Source of the DNA: Sphingomonas sanxanigenens
GTDB lineage: Bacteria > Pseudomonadota > Alphaproteobacteria > Sphingomonadales > Sphingomonadaceae
Length of the DNA: 33,411 bases
NCBI GenBank assembly: GCA_003240855.1
Contig: QFNN01000018.1
Location: 1 to 33,411, forward strand
Reading direction: 5' to 3'
A model generated the notes under the pieces. It ran no database searches. It was not told the origin of the DNA and worked only from the letters and a program-made list of their open reading frames with translations. The position numbers were made by a program, and so were the translations under genes. Positions 15,556 to 22,648 of the stretch are shown one piece after another; positions within the stretch are counted from its first letter, which is position 1; the number at the start of each line of letters is the position of its first letter.

Positions 15556-16488
15556 TTAGCGGTCGATTGACCGCGCGAACCGGTAGCTGGTCTGCTCGAA
15601 CTTCAACGTGCGAAAGAAATTGTGGGCATTCCTCACCTCGATGTCGCTCATCGCTTCAAGCCGCGTGCAACCTGCCTTGCGGAGCGACTTCACGGCCTCA
15701 TCGACCAGAGCGGTGGCAATGCCCTTTCTTCGGTATGCTTGCGCAACGAGGAGCAACGTCAGTCTGCCGACCAGCCCGTGCTGGATCGTGGGTATGACGG
15801 CCCAGGCGCAGCAACCGACGACTTCTCCGAATTCAGCGACAGCCATGTCGGCCTCCGCCTTGAGCGCTGCTTTCAGATTCCGGGCGACACCGAGTTCGTC
15901 CAGCTTTACTCTGGACAGCTGTCGCACCAACGGGACAAGCGCTTCCGCGTCGGCTGCCTTTGCGGGGCGGATGAGCAGTTTCGGTTGGGGCACCGGCGCA
16001 GGGTCGGAGCTGCGGTCGTTTGGACGCGATGCTGACCTGACAGTCGCAGCCGCTTTGGCCTCGTGTTTGCACCGATCTATTGGCGGTCCTTCGGCTTTTT
16101 TGCGACCTTGCGAATATCCTCTGTCGGGATTTTTTGGCTGTTTCTTAGACCTGCGTGTCGAGCGCGGCCGAATGGCCGATTCCATATCCTGGCCGTCGTC
16201 GTTATTGCTGCCTGCGGGTCGGGCTGTCGATACTGGTCTGGCCGGGGTGCTTTCCGCCGATGCCTTCCAGGTGCTGGCGGCACCGGCCCGCAGATAGGCC
16301 TCGATATCTTGCGCCGTCGCTTCCAGCCCTTGTGCGCCAATGCCGAACAACGGATTGCCGGCTGCATCGGTAAGCCCGAACTTGCCATAGTCGCCGACAC
16401 CCGGTTTGCGCCTGCGTGATTTCACGAGCTTGAGGCCACGATGCTCGGCCATGTCGCGCAGTTTTTGGTCGATCGCCTCTTCTGCCAT
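15556..16488 (-). CDS. GNAT acetyltransferase fused to an N-terminal domain
   Basis: 310-residue fusion. Residues 1-70 form a small domain with K-S-R-R-R-K-P-G-V-G-D-Y-G-K-F-G-L, a motif common at the start of many sphingomonad proteins but without a defined role. Residues 71-170 are a low-complexity, basic, proline/serine-rich linker. Residues 171-305 are a GNAT N-acetyltransferase domain, with the acetyl-CoA pyrophosphate loop Y-R-R-K-G-I-A-T-A at 252-260 and a conserved N-A-H-N-F-F-R-T-L-K-F near 287-297. The substrate is unknown. The start has AGGG about 10 bases upstream. It sits between ku and ligD on the same strand, 99 bases before ligD, and may be part of the repair locus. Confidence 0.82.
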   Translation of the reverse strand: MAEEAIDQKLRDMAEHRGLKLVKSRRRKPGVGDYGKFGLTDAAGNPLFGIGAQGLEATAQDIEAYLRAGAASTWKASAESTPARPVSTARPAGSNNDDGQDMESAIRPRSTRRSKKQPKNPDRGYSQGRKKAEGPPIDRCKHEAKAAATVRSASRPNDRSSDPAPVPQPKLLIRPAKAADAEALVPLVRQLSRVKLDELGVARNLKAALKAEADMAVAEFGEVVGCCAWAVIPTIQHGLVGRLTLLLVAQAYRRKGIATALVDEAVKSLRKAGCTRLEAMSDIEVRNAHNFFRTLKFEQTSYRFARSIDR

Positions 16489-16591
16489 CTTGAGATAACC
16501 CTTGAGCCGGCGCCCGGTTCACGGGGCCCCGCCCCCGTCTGGGCGAGACCATCATCCGGCCTTGTTTCTGATTCGGCTCGTCGGCCGGCAG

Positions 16592-16616
16592 GGAACGCGA
16601 CATCGGTAATTTCGCT
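16592..16616 (+). promoter_or_regulatory. Possible EcfG-type promoter for the KTSC gene
   Basis: GGAAC (16592-16596), 16 bases, CGCT (16613-16616), one mismatch in the -10 and identical to the variant upstream of the LOV kinase. The -10 ends only 8 bases before the ATG at 16625, which would give a nearly leaderless transcript. Confidence 0.35.
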
Positions 16617-16624
16617 GATTGCTG

Positions 16625-16867
16625 ATGCGCGCCTGCCGTTTCAAAAACTCTTCGATGATCGAGCGGGTCACGTTCGATGATGAGGAGCACACGCTTTACA
16701 TCTCGTTCCGTCAGACCGGCAAATATCTCTACTATCACGTGCCTGCCATCATCTTCGACGAGCTGTGCAAGGCCGGCTCGGCGGGAGCCTTTTTCAACGA
16801 AAGGATCAAGGGTCACTTCGCGTGCCGTCGCGACCCCGAGCGCCGACGTTTCGGGCCGACAGATTAA
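16625..16867 (+). CDS. KTSC domain protein
   Basis: 80-residue protein of the KTSC family: K-N-S-S-M-I-E-R-V near residue 7, then T-L-Y-I-S-F-R-Q-T-G-K-Y-L-Y-Y-H-V-P, and G-A-F-F-N-E-R-I-K-G-H-F. The fold is a small beta-sheet domain also found at the end of some lysyl-tRNA synthetases; a role in binding nucleic acid is suspected but unproven. The ATG at 16625 keeps the whole domain; the next in-frame ATG (16655) would cut the K-N-S-S motif. No Shine-Dalgarno site is present. It is transcribed against its neighbours, convergent with the gene ending at 16874. Confidence 0.82.
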   Translation: MRACRFKNSSMIERVTFDDEEHTLYISFRQTGKYLYYHVPAIIFDELCKAGSAGAFFNERIKGHFACRRDPERRRFGPTD

Positions 16868-16873
16868 GGGCGC

Positions 16874-17134
16874 TCAAGCCTCTCCGAGCACCCGGTAGAC
16901 CGACATCAGATGCTGTCCTGCAATGGCGCGCGCGCGAGGCGATCGCACAGTTTCCTCATTGGTTTCGTGGAGCATCGTCAGCATGTCGAGAACCTCCTGG
17001 CGCGGCATACCAGTTTCGAGCAAATGCGTGCCGATCAGCGCCAGCAAATTGCTCCAGAGTGTGATGGCACCCTCCGCGAAAGCATCATCACCGTCATCGT
17101 CGCTGCCGGATGCGTTTGGGTCTTTACCGGGCAT
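16874..17134 (-). CDS. Small acidic hypothetical protein behind ku
   Basis: 86-residue protein with an acidic start (D-D-D-G-D-D) and a helical body (residues 20-85: L-W-S-N-L-L-A-L-I-G-T-H-L-L-E-T-G and a C-terminal A-I-A-G-Q-H-L-M-S-V-Y-R-V-L). The family is not recognised. Its start is four bases after the ku stop, so it is cotranscribed with ku and probably coupled to it. A helper role in end joining is a guess from position only. No membrane segment is seen. Confidence 0.7.
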   Translation of the reverse strand: MPGKDPNASGSDDDGDDAFAEGAITLWSNLLALIGTHLLETGMPRQEVLDMLTMLHETNEETVRSPRARAIAGQHLMSVYRVLGEA

Positions 17135-17138
17135 GAGG

Positions 17139-18032
17139 TCACGCCCGCTTGCGCGTCGTCTTCGCTGGAGCCTTCACTGCTGGCTTCTTATCGGCGCTCT
17201 TCGCTGCCGTTTTGGCTGGCGCCTTCTTCCCAGCAGGCTTGGAATCGCCACTGCCCAGCGATTTTTTAAGTGCGGCCATCAAATCGACGACGTTGCTGCC
17301 GCGCGGGTCGCCTTCGCTATCGTCCGCATCGATATTGAGGGTCTTTCCTTTCTTCTTGCGTTCGATCAGATCCTTGAGCGCATCGACATAGCGGTCATGA
17401 AAATCGCTGGCATCGAACTTGCCGGTTTTCTTGTCGATCAGGGTCGTGGCAAGATCGAGGAGTTCATCATCAGGATCGCCATCGCCGATTTCGCGGAAAT
17501 AGCTCGCTGCCTTGTTGACCTCATCGGCATAACGCAGGGTTTCCATGACCATTCCGCGACCGCAGGCCTTGATGCTGACGACATATTCCCGCCCGCGCAT
17601 CGCTAGCTGGCCAAGTCCGATCTTTCGGCTGCGGCGGAGCGCCTCCCGCAGCACGATGAAGGCTTCCTCGGCCAGGTCGTCGGCCGGCACGACATAATAG
17701 GGCTTTTCGAAATAGATCGCGTCGATCTCGTGGCTATCGACAAACTGCGTCAGTTCGAGAGTTTTCTTGCTCTCGAGCTTGACGCCCTCGATCTCCTTCT
17801 CATCGAGCAGGACATATTCGCCCTTGGCATATTCAAAGCCTTTGACGATCTCATCCAGATCTACCGGGCCGATGCCGGGCACGACTTTCTCATATTTGAT
17901 GCGCTTTCCCGACGGCTCATGAATTTGATTGAATGCAATGGTCGCGCCGCTCTTGGTCGCCGAATAGATTTCGACAGGGATCGAAACCAAGGCCAGTCTT
18001 ATCTGGCCTTTCCAATAAGGTCGTGCAGCCAT
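17139..18032 (-). CDS. ku: Ku protein, NHEJ DNA end-binding
   Basis: Bacterial Ku, a homodimeric ring that threads onto double-strand break ends and recruits LigD. The 297-residue product starts M-A-A-R-P-Y-W-K-G-Q-I-R-L-A-L-V-S-I-P-V, the usual family start, and the Ku core beta-barrel spans about residues 5-255. It ends in an alanine/lysine/proline-rich tail (about 265-297), as in many Ku proteins whose basic tails aid DNA binding. The ATG at 18032 has GGAG 7 bases upstream; the open frame to 18086 is rejected. A GGAAC box lies just upstream. LigD is on the same strand downstream. Confidence 0.96.
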   Translation of the reverse strand: MAARPYWKGQIRLALVSIPVEIYSATKSGATIAFNQIHEPSGKRIKYEKVVPGIGPVDLDEIVKGFEYAKGEYVLLDEKEIEGVKLESKKTLELTQFVDSHEIDAIYFEKPYYVVPADDLAEEAFIVLREALRRSRKIGLGQLAMRGREYVVSIKACGRGMVMETLRYADEVNKAASYFREIGDGDPDDELLDLATTLIDKKTGKFDASDFHDRYVDALKDLIERKKKGKTLNIDADDSEGDPRGSNVVDLMAALKKSLGSGDSKPAGKKAPAKTAAKSADKKPAVKAPAKTTRKRA

Positions 18033-18058
18033 GATCGTCTCCAACTCGTTCTTCCGAT

Positions 18059-18083
18059 AACTTTCTCCGATGGAGAGCGTTCC
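18059..18083 (-). promoter_or_regulatory. Possible EcfG-type promoter for ku
   Basis: On the minus strand, GGAAC (18079-18083), 16 bases, AGTT (18059-18062), one mismatch in the -10. It lies 27 bases upstream of the ku start, the spacing expected for a short leader that still holds the GGAG ribosome binding site. Confidence 0.45.
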
Positions 18084-18294
18084 CACGCTCGAGGGCGACT
18101 TCGTTTACCGCCGTCAACGTCGAGTTTTGGTCGATGAAAGTCTTGCGGACTGGGACTGACTGACATTGCAGGAGTTCCTATACCTCGCTCGCCTTCCGCC
18201 CTCGTCTAAGCGGCCTGCTCGGCCTTACACTGTCTGGCATCACTCCGGCCCTTTGGCGGGCTTCTCGTCGCTTTTAACATCCCTTGCCGAAATG

Positions 18295-18660
18295 TCAGTG
18301 CAGCATTCGGCGCAAGGTGGGCACTAGCCGCCGAACGAGGTCGGACTTTGAAATCAGGGGCGCGGCAGGATGCGCGTGGACGGCTTGATGATCGAATGCG
18401 CCCGCGCAGAAAACATAGGGGATGTCATACAGATCCAGGTCATCCGCCAGTAAACCGGAGTCGCCTTCACCAAGCCGCACATCGAGCACCGCGCCGTCGG
18501 GCATCTCATCCGCTACTGCGCTAATGCCATCGGCCAGAGTGGTGTGGGGGCCGTCGACGACATAATGCGCGTCTTCCAGGAGTTCAGCGATCATCGCCGC
18601 GACGGCCGGGTCGTCCTCGACCAGTAAGATTTTGCGGTCCTCGGGATATTTCTCGGGCAT
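18295..18660 (-). CDS. Single-domain response regulator
   Basis: 121-residue receiver domain without an output domain. The acidic pocket is Glu15/Asp16/Asp17 in L-V-E-D-D-P, the phospho-acceptor is Asp60 in A-V-L-D-V-R-L-G, and the conserved lysine is Lys105 in I-S-K-S-D. Such proteins relay phosphate or act by protein contact. The start at 18660 has AAGG 6 bases upstream and lies 6 bases after the stop of the iron-enzyme gene, so the two form an operon. No kinase is adjacent. Confidence 0.9.
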   Translation of the reverse strand: MPEKYPEDRKILLVEDDPAVAAMIAELLEDAHYVVDGPHTTLADGISAVADEMPDGAVLDVRLGEGDSGLLADDLDLYDIPYVFCAGAFDHQAVHAHPAAPLISKSDLVRRLVPTLRRMLH

Positions 18661-18666
18661 GTCGCC

Positions 18667-19554
18667 TTACTCTATTCCAAAATAGGCGCGGTAGCGCTCG
18701 AAGCAGCGTGCTCCGCATCGCAATCGGATCAGCGCGCCCTCGGCCATGGCCGTGGCGCGCCGGGGTTCTTCTGCGACCAGAGGCGCGATCGCTTCATCAT
18801 TCCAATCTCGGCTATGCTTAATGTCGAGTACGGCATGAAGGTCGAAATAGCGCCGCTCACTTCCTGAAAGCCCAATCCTCCGCAGGCCGCGGGCGGTAAG
18901 GGCCGAGCGGTCGGGCGCGGTCAGTTCGATAACGCCCAAGGCTCCTACGCTATGCCATGTATAGGCACGTAAAGACGCCATGGCAGTCATGGCGTTCGCC
19001 AACGCTAGGCTTTCCCAAACCGTGCTCTCGATGCGCGTATCAAGGTCGAGAATTTCGACCAGTTGGTCAAGCATGGGTCCATGCATGCCCTTGGCATTAC
19101 CCCGGCCCATCTCATCCCAATAATTACGGGCCAATTCCAGCTTCGCGCGCGCGGGCAATTTCACCTGCGTCATCGCTACGAGGTCGTCGAAACCAGCCTC
19201 TCCAGCGGCTTCCTGTGACAGGAACCAACGCAACTGATTCCGATCTGCCTTATCCGCAAGCCAAGGGAAAAGGCGATCCTGCTGCCCGGGCCCGATCGCC
19301 TTGAGTTGCTCGAACCACCCGATAAAGCCGTCGGGATCGGTTGGCGCATCCGCGGCTTCATCGATCACCTCAGCCCGCAGTTTTTCCAGAAAGGCTTGCT
19401 GCAGCCGTTGCATGGTCATATCGTCGCCAAACGACGCTACAGACACATCCTGTGGAAATGCCGGCGCCAGCCGCCGTCTATTCCAGCGGCTCAGTTCTTC
19501 CTGAAAGTCTTGATCGAGAAATTGCGGGACATGATGTTTAAGCTGGGTAGCCAC
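18667..19554 (-). CDS. Iron-containing redox enzyme, heme-oxygenase-like
   Basis: 295-residue soluble helical protein of the iron-containing redox enzyme group (heme-oxygenase-like fold, PF14518 type). Features that fit are the helix W-E-S-L-A-L-A-N-A-M-T-A near residue 180, A-Y-T-W-H-S-V-G-A-L-G-V-I-E, and the Y-F-D-L-H-A-V-L-D-I-K-H-S-R-D-W motif near 240, in which His and Asp/Glu could bind a metal pair. Members include di-iron enzymes; the substrate here is unknown. I set the start at a GTG (19554) with GGAAGG 7 bases upstream; the open frame to 19629 begins with an unsupported TTG. It is cotranscribed with the response regulator downstream. Confidence 0.78.
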   Translation of the reverse strand: MATQLKHHVPQFLDQDFQEELSRWNRRRLAPAFPQDVSVASFGDDMTMQRLQQAFLEKLRAEVIDEAADAPTDPDGFIGWFEQLKAIGPGQQDRLFPWLADKADRNQLRWFLSQEAAGEAGFDDLVAMTQVKLPARAKLELARNYWDEMGRGNAKGMHGPMLDQLVEILDLDTRIESTVWESLALANAMTAMASLRAYTWHSVGALGVIELTAPDRSALTARGLRRIGLSGSERRYFDLHAVLDIKHSRDWNDEAIAPLVAEEPRRATAMAEGALIRLRCGARCFERYRAYFGIE

Positions 19555-19870
19555 GAGGATGCCTTCCGATAGGATATCCCATAGAAAGCCGAGAACCTGA
19601 CATCCGTTCCAGAAAATCCCATTGATCAAGATTAAGCCAGGCCCTTGGTATCGGCACTGGCTTCCAGAATTCTTCTGTGGATATCGCCGACCTCAAGTAA
19701 GCATCGCCCCTTCTCGGACTCTCAGCTGCAAATTTCCCGTTCCCAGGTGCGGCCCGTCCGCTTTGCCGATCAGGACGCTCGAGACCGGCCGTTAGTGGAA
19801 TGTCCGCTTCGGTGCCGCGTTGCGGCTATAGCTGAATCTCATCCGGCATGGCGCACCGACCAGATCACGT

Positions 19871-19893
19871 CGTTCCGAACGTGTATCGGAACG
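19871..19893. repeat. Inverted repeat, possible operator
   Basis: CGTTCCG (19871-19877) and CGGAACG (19887-19893) are perfect 7-base arms around a 9-base centre. It lies in the 469-base gap between the lysR 3' end and the iron-enzyme gene, about 320 bases upstream of the latter. The gap (19555-20023) holds no supported gene. Confidence 0.5.
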
Positions 19894-20023
19894 GTCCAGT
19901 TAGGCGAGAGCATTTCAATCGCTGCGTTTTTGATTGTCTACACCTTCAACTGCGGTTCGGGATTCTAGCGTCAAAGGCCATCATGGCTATCACGGCCGCA
20001 ATCGCGGGCTCATCTTCCGTCCC

Positions 20024-20797
20024 CTAGTAGCCAAGCGGCCTAAGCTCGCGGATCAAATCGACCAGCAGCCGCAGACCCGTCGGCACGTTCCTGCGCGATG
20101 AATAATACAGGTGGAACGCTGGCCCGGTCGATGCCCAATCCGGCAGCGCGATCTCAAGTTGCCCCGCCGCGACCAAAGGCCTGACCAGTGGTTCGGAAAG
20201 ATAGGTAAGGCCCGCGCCGGCCAGGACGGCGGGCAGCGCAGCGTCGGCATTGTTCACGGTGATCATGCCAGGCACGTCGATCGCCACGCTCTCGTCGGCC
20301 TTGTCCAGTTCCCACTTGTAGATGCTGTCGTCCCCCAGCCTGATGCGCAGGCAGCGATGTTCGGCGAGGTCGTTGGGATGCTGGGGTCTTCCGAACCGTT
20401 CAAAATAGGACGGAGCACCAACGATCACCCAGTCTATTTCGCCTGATAGTCGTTGCGCTATCATGTCCTCAGGAACAGTCCCGCCATACCTGATACCCGC
20501 ATCAAAGCCGCTGTCGATGACATCGACGATGTGATTGTCGACCGAGATTTCGAGTTCGACGTCCGGGTAGCGCTCCATGAATACCGGCAGGATCGGGCTG
20601 ACGAGAAGGGCGGCCGCATCCGCCATCATATTGATCCTGATGCGACCTGCCGGGGCGTCACGGAACCGGTTGAGAGTCTCGAAGGCATCGCCGATCACGT
20701 TGACCGGATCCGAGATGGCTTGCAGCAGTTGTTCGCCCGCGGCTGTGAGCGTCACCGATCGGTTCGTCCGGTTGAGAAGGCGCAGGCCCAAACGAGA
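20024..20797 (-). pseudogene. LysR-type regulator, 3' fragment
   Basis: This is the larger part of a LysR-type transcriptional regulator, interrupted by the IS1111-group element. It starts, in the right frame, with R-L-G-L-R-L-L-N-R-T-N-R-S-V-T-L-T-A-A-G (end of the winged helix-turn-helix) and continues with the type 2 periplasmic-binding-like effector domain (P-A-G-R-I-R-I-N to the end). The first half of the DNA-binding domain is on the far side of the element (22189-22326). Joining the two across the shared AGA gives a continuous frame of about 303 residues, the usual LysR length, so the insertion is probably recent. The fragment alone cannot bind DNA. Confidence 0.9.
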
Positions 20798-20801
20798 TGG
20801 G

Positions 20802-20814
20802 GTGGTTGCCGCCC
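20802..20814 (+). repeat. IS1111-group left inverted repeat
   Basis: GTGGTTGCCGCCC, the perfect reverse complement of the 13 bases at 22173-22185. Confidence 0.85.
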
Positions 20815-20882
20815 TCCCCAGACGGCATCGAGATGTGCCAGGATAGTGGAGTTAGGGCCACTGAGCGGAAAGGACGGCAACC

Positions 20883-21914
20883 GTGTCAAAGGATACAATG
20901 ATCGGGGTGGACTTGGCAAAGTCCGTATTTCAGCTCCACGCCGCGTCAATGACGGGCCAACCCAAGTTTCGGAAGAAGATGCCGCGTTCAGCCTTCACAG
21001 CGTTTATGGCAGCGCAACCGCCGGCGGTGATAGTGATGGAAGCATGTGGCAGTGCACATTACTGGGCACGGGAAATGATCCGACTTGGCCACGAGGTCAA
21101 GCTGATCGCACCACATTACGTTAGGCCTTTCGTGAAGCGCCAGAAAAATGATGCCGCTGATGCTGAAGCCATCGTGATTGCGGCTCAACGACCAGAGATG
21201 CGGTTTGTTGACCCGAAGTCAGAAGAGCAGCAAAGCAGCGCGATTTTGTTTCGCGGAAGGGAACGGCTCGTTCATCAGCGCACGGAGCTGGTCAATGCTG
21301 TAAGGGCGGCACTCTATGAATATGGTCATGTTGTCCCGCAAGGCATAAATCAGCTCTCTCGGATTGCGGATATTCTTGACGAGAAACACAGCGATTTGCC
21401 CACTTTGATGCGGGATGAATGCCGAGATCTGCTGGCACAGATCGCCGAGAAAACTGAGCGCATCAATATGCGGACAAAGAAGATCAAAGCGCTGGCGGCT
21501 GAAACTGATGCGGCTAGGCGGCTACAGACGATCCCGGGAGTTGGCCCTTTAACAGCCTTGGCGGTCCAGGCCTTCGCTCCATCAATGGAGAGCTTCCGAT
21601 GTGGGCGGGACTTCGCGGCCTGGCTCGGTCTTGTCCCGCGGCAATTCTCCTCAGGTGGAAGGGAGCGCCTTGGACGTATCTCTAAAGCTGGTCAGGCAGA
21701 TATTCGCAGATTGCTTATTATAGGTGCGATGTCCCGTCTGAATTGGATGGGTCGTAAATCGATTCCAGAAAATTCGTGGCTAGCAGATATGCTTGCCAGG
21801 AAACCGAGAATGCTTGTGGCAATTGCCCTCGCCAACAAGATGGCCAGAACAATTTGGGCGCTTATAAAAAATGGGAATGACTACAGAATTCCGGCGCACG
21901 CAGCAGTTGCATGA
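20883..21914 (+). CDS. IS110-family transposase (DEDD recombinase)
   Basis: 343-residue transposase with the N-terminal RuvC-like DEDD domain and a C-terminal transposase_20-type domain. Catalytic acids are Asp10 (G-V-D-L-A-K), Glu53 (V-M-E-A-C-G-S), and Asp90 and Asp93 (K-N-D-A-A-D-A-E-A). The C-terminal part holds I-P-G-V-G-P-L-T-A at about 217-225 and the serine-rich Q-F-S-S-G-G loop near 256, where the catalytic serine of this family lies. It starts with GTG, with AAGGA 8 bases upstream. The frame is complete, so the element may be active. It lies inside lysR on the opposite strand. Confidence 0.95.
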   Translation: MSKDTMIGVDLAKSVFQLHAASMTGQPKFRKKMPRSAFTAFMAAQPPAVIVMEACGSAHYWAREMIRLGHEVKLIAPHYVRPFVKRQKNDAADAEAIVIAAQRPEMRFVDPKSEEQQSSAILFRGRERLVHQRTELVNAVRAALYEYGHVVPQGINQLSRIADILDEKHSDLPTLMRDECRDLLAQIAEKTERINMRTKKIKALAAETDAARRLQTIPGVGPLTALAVQAFAPSMESFRCGRDFAAWLGLVPRQFSSGGRERLGRISKAGQADIRRLLIIGAMSRLNWMGRKSIPENSWLADMLARKPRMLVAIALANKMARTIWALIKNGNDYRIPAHAAVA

Positions 21915-22185
21915 TCAGCATGCCAACAGGCTTGCCGAACGTCGGATGATGGGGGTGTGAGAAGGCGACGACCCGAATGGGCGAAATGAGCGAACAGATC
22001 TGGTCCGGGAAAACCAGTTACGAGGCGTGAGCATCTCAGCTCGGAAACGAGATTTGGACTCGAACCGCAGATCACCATACCGGCCAGCGGCTTCTGAAAC
22101 GCCGCAACCAAAGGCCTGACAGAAGACCGCACTCGATCACTCGCTATTCGGATCAGAAACTTCTTGCATCACGGGCGGCAACCAC
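21915..22185 (+). ncRNA. Putative seekRNA/bridge RNA region of the IS
   Basis: Non-coding region between the transposase stop and the right inverted repeat. IS1111-group elements encode an RNA here whose short guide segments match the insertion site. At 22045-22052 it contains AAACGAGA, identical to the eight bases directly left of the insertion (20790-20797). Four bases later (22059-22064) it has CTCGAA, identical to bases 4-9 right of the insertion (22192-22197). A GATGGGG heptamer (21948-21954) matches the left element junction (20796-20802). RNA ends and folding are not determined; both target matches are in the same sense, which should be checked against the known pairing geometry. Confidence 0.5.
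22173..22185 (+). repeat. IS1111-group right inverted repeat
   Basis: GGGCGGCAACCAC, the perfect reverse complement of 20802-20814. Confidence 0.85.
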
Positions 22186-22188
22186 AGA

Positions 22189-22326
22189 AGTCTCGAAGGC
22201 TTTTAGCGCATGGCTCAGCGCCGAGGAACTTACGCCAAGTTCCAAACCCGCCCGCCGGAAACTGCGGTGGCGAGCAATAGCGATGAAATACGCGCAGTCC
22301 GCCAGATCGGATCGATTGATTTGCAC
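22189..22326 (-). pseudogene. LysR-type regulator, 5' fragment
   Basis: This is the start of the interrupted LysR gene, too short to show up as a long open frame. From a GTG at 22326 it reads M-Q-I-N-R-S-D-L-A-D-C-A-Y-F-I-A-I-A-R-H-R-S-F-R-R-A-G-L-E, then L-G-V-S-S-S-A-L-S-H-A-L-K-A-F-E-T, which is the classic LysR helix-turn-helix. After that it runs into the insertion element. GGAGG lies 13 bases upstream of the GTG, which is far, but no other in-frame start is available. The gene is divergent from the membrane protein/MFS operon at 22649, the usual position of a local LysR regulator. Confidence 0.85.
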
Positions 22327-22461
22327 AGTGGGCTGCCGACCTCCAATTTACCGTCGAAAAGCCCTGCTGTTGTCTCGCCGGACCGACGAGCATCGAAACG
22401 TCGGTGTGAGCGGAGCTGCAGGGCACGGCAAACCTTACGCCACGTGCAGCCGCTTTGACGA

Positions 22462-22474
22462 TGAGAATTTCTCA
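22462..22474. promoter_or_regulatory. T-N11-A palindrome, possible LysR operator
   Basis: TGAGAATTTCTCA is a perfect 13-base palindrome of the T-N11-A form bound by LysR-type regulators. It sits in the 322-base divergent region between lysR (start 22326) and the operon starting at 22649. Nothing else is seen in this region except for unassigned sequence. Confidence 0.5.
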
Positions 22475-22648
22475 CGTTGGCATCGCGAGATCCACCCCTA
22501 ATCCTTTTTCGGTTCGTGCGTTAAATCCACCATGACGATGCGACGGCCGTGAGAGGCCAAGTCCCATCGCTGGCAACATCGCAGAGACAGGTAGCGCGCC
22601 GTGCTTCGTGGGCGCGGGCGGTCGTCTGCGCGCGTCGGGAGACGGTCA

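Larger units (their letters stand above)
20798..22188 (+). mobile_element. IS110-family (IS1111-group) element in lysR
   Basis: About 1391 bases. The transposase is rightward; a perfect 13-base inverted repeat lies at 20802-20814 and 22173-22185, four bases inside the left end and three inside the right end, which is the subterminal arrangement typical of the IS1111 group. The trinucleotide AGA is present at both junctions (20795-20797 and 22186-22188), so the exact ends are ambiguous by three bases. No longer target duplication is seen, as expected for this family. The lysR frame is continuous when the element is removed. The 3' non-coding part (about 270 bases) is long, as in IS1111-type elements that encode their guide RNA there. 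Confidence 0.88.
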
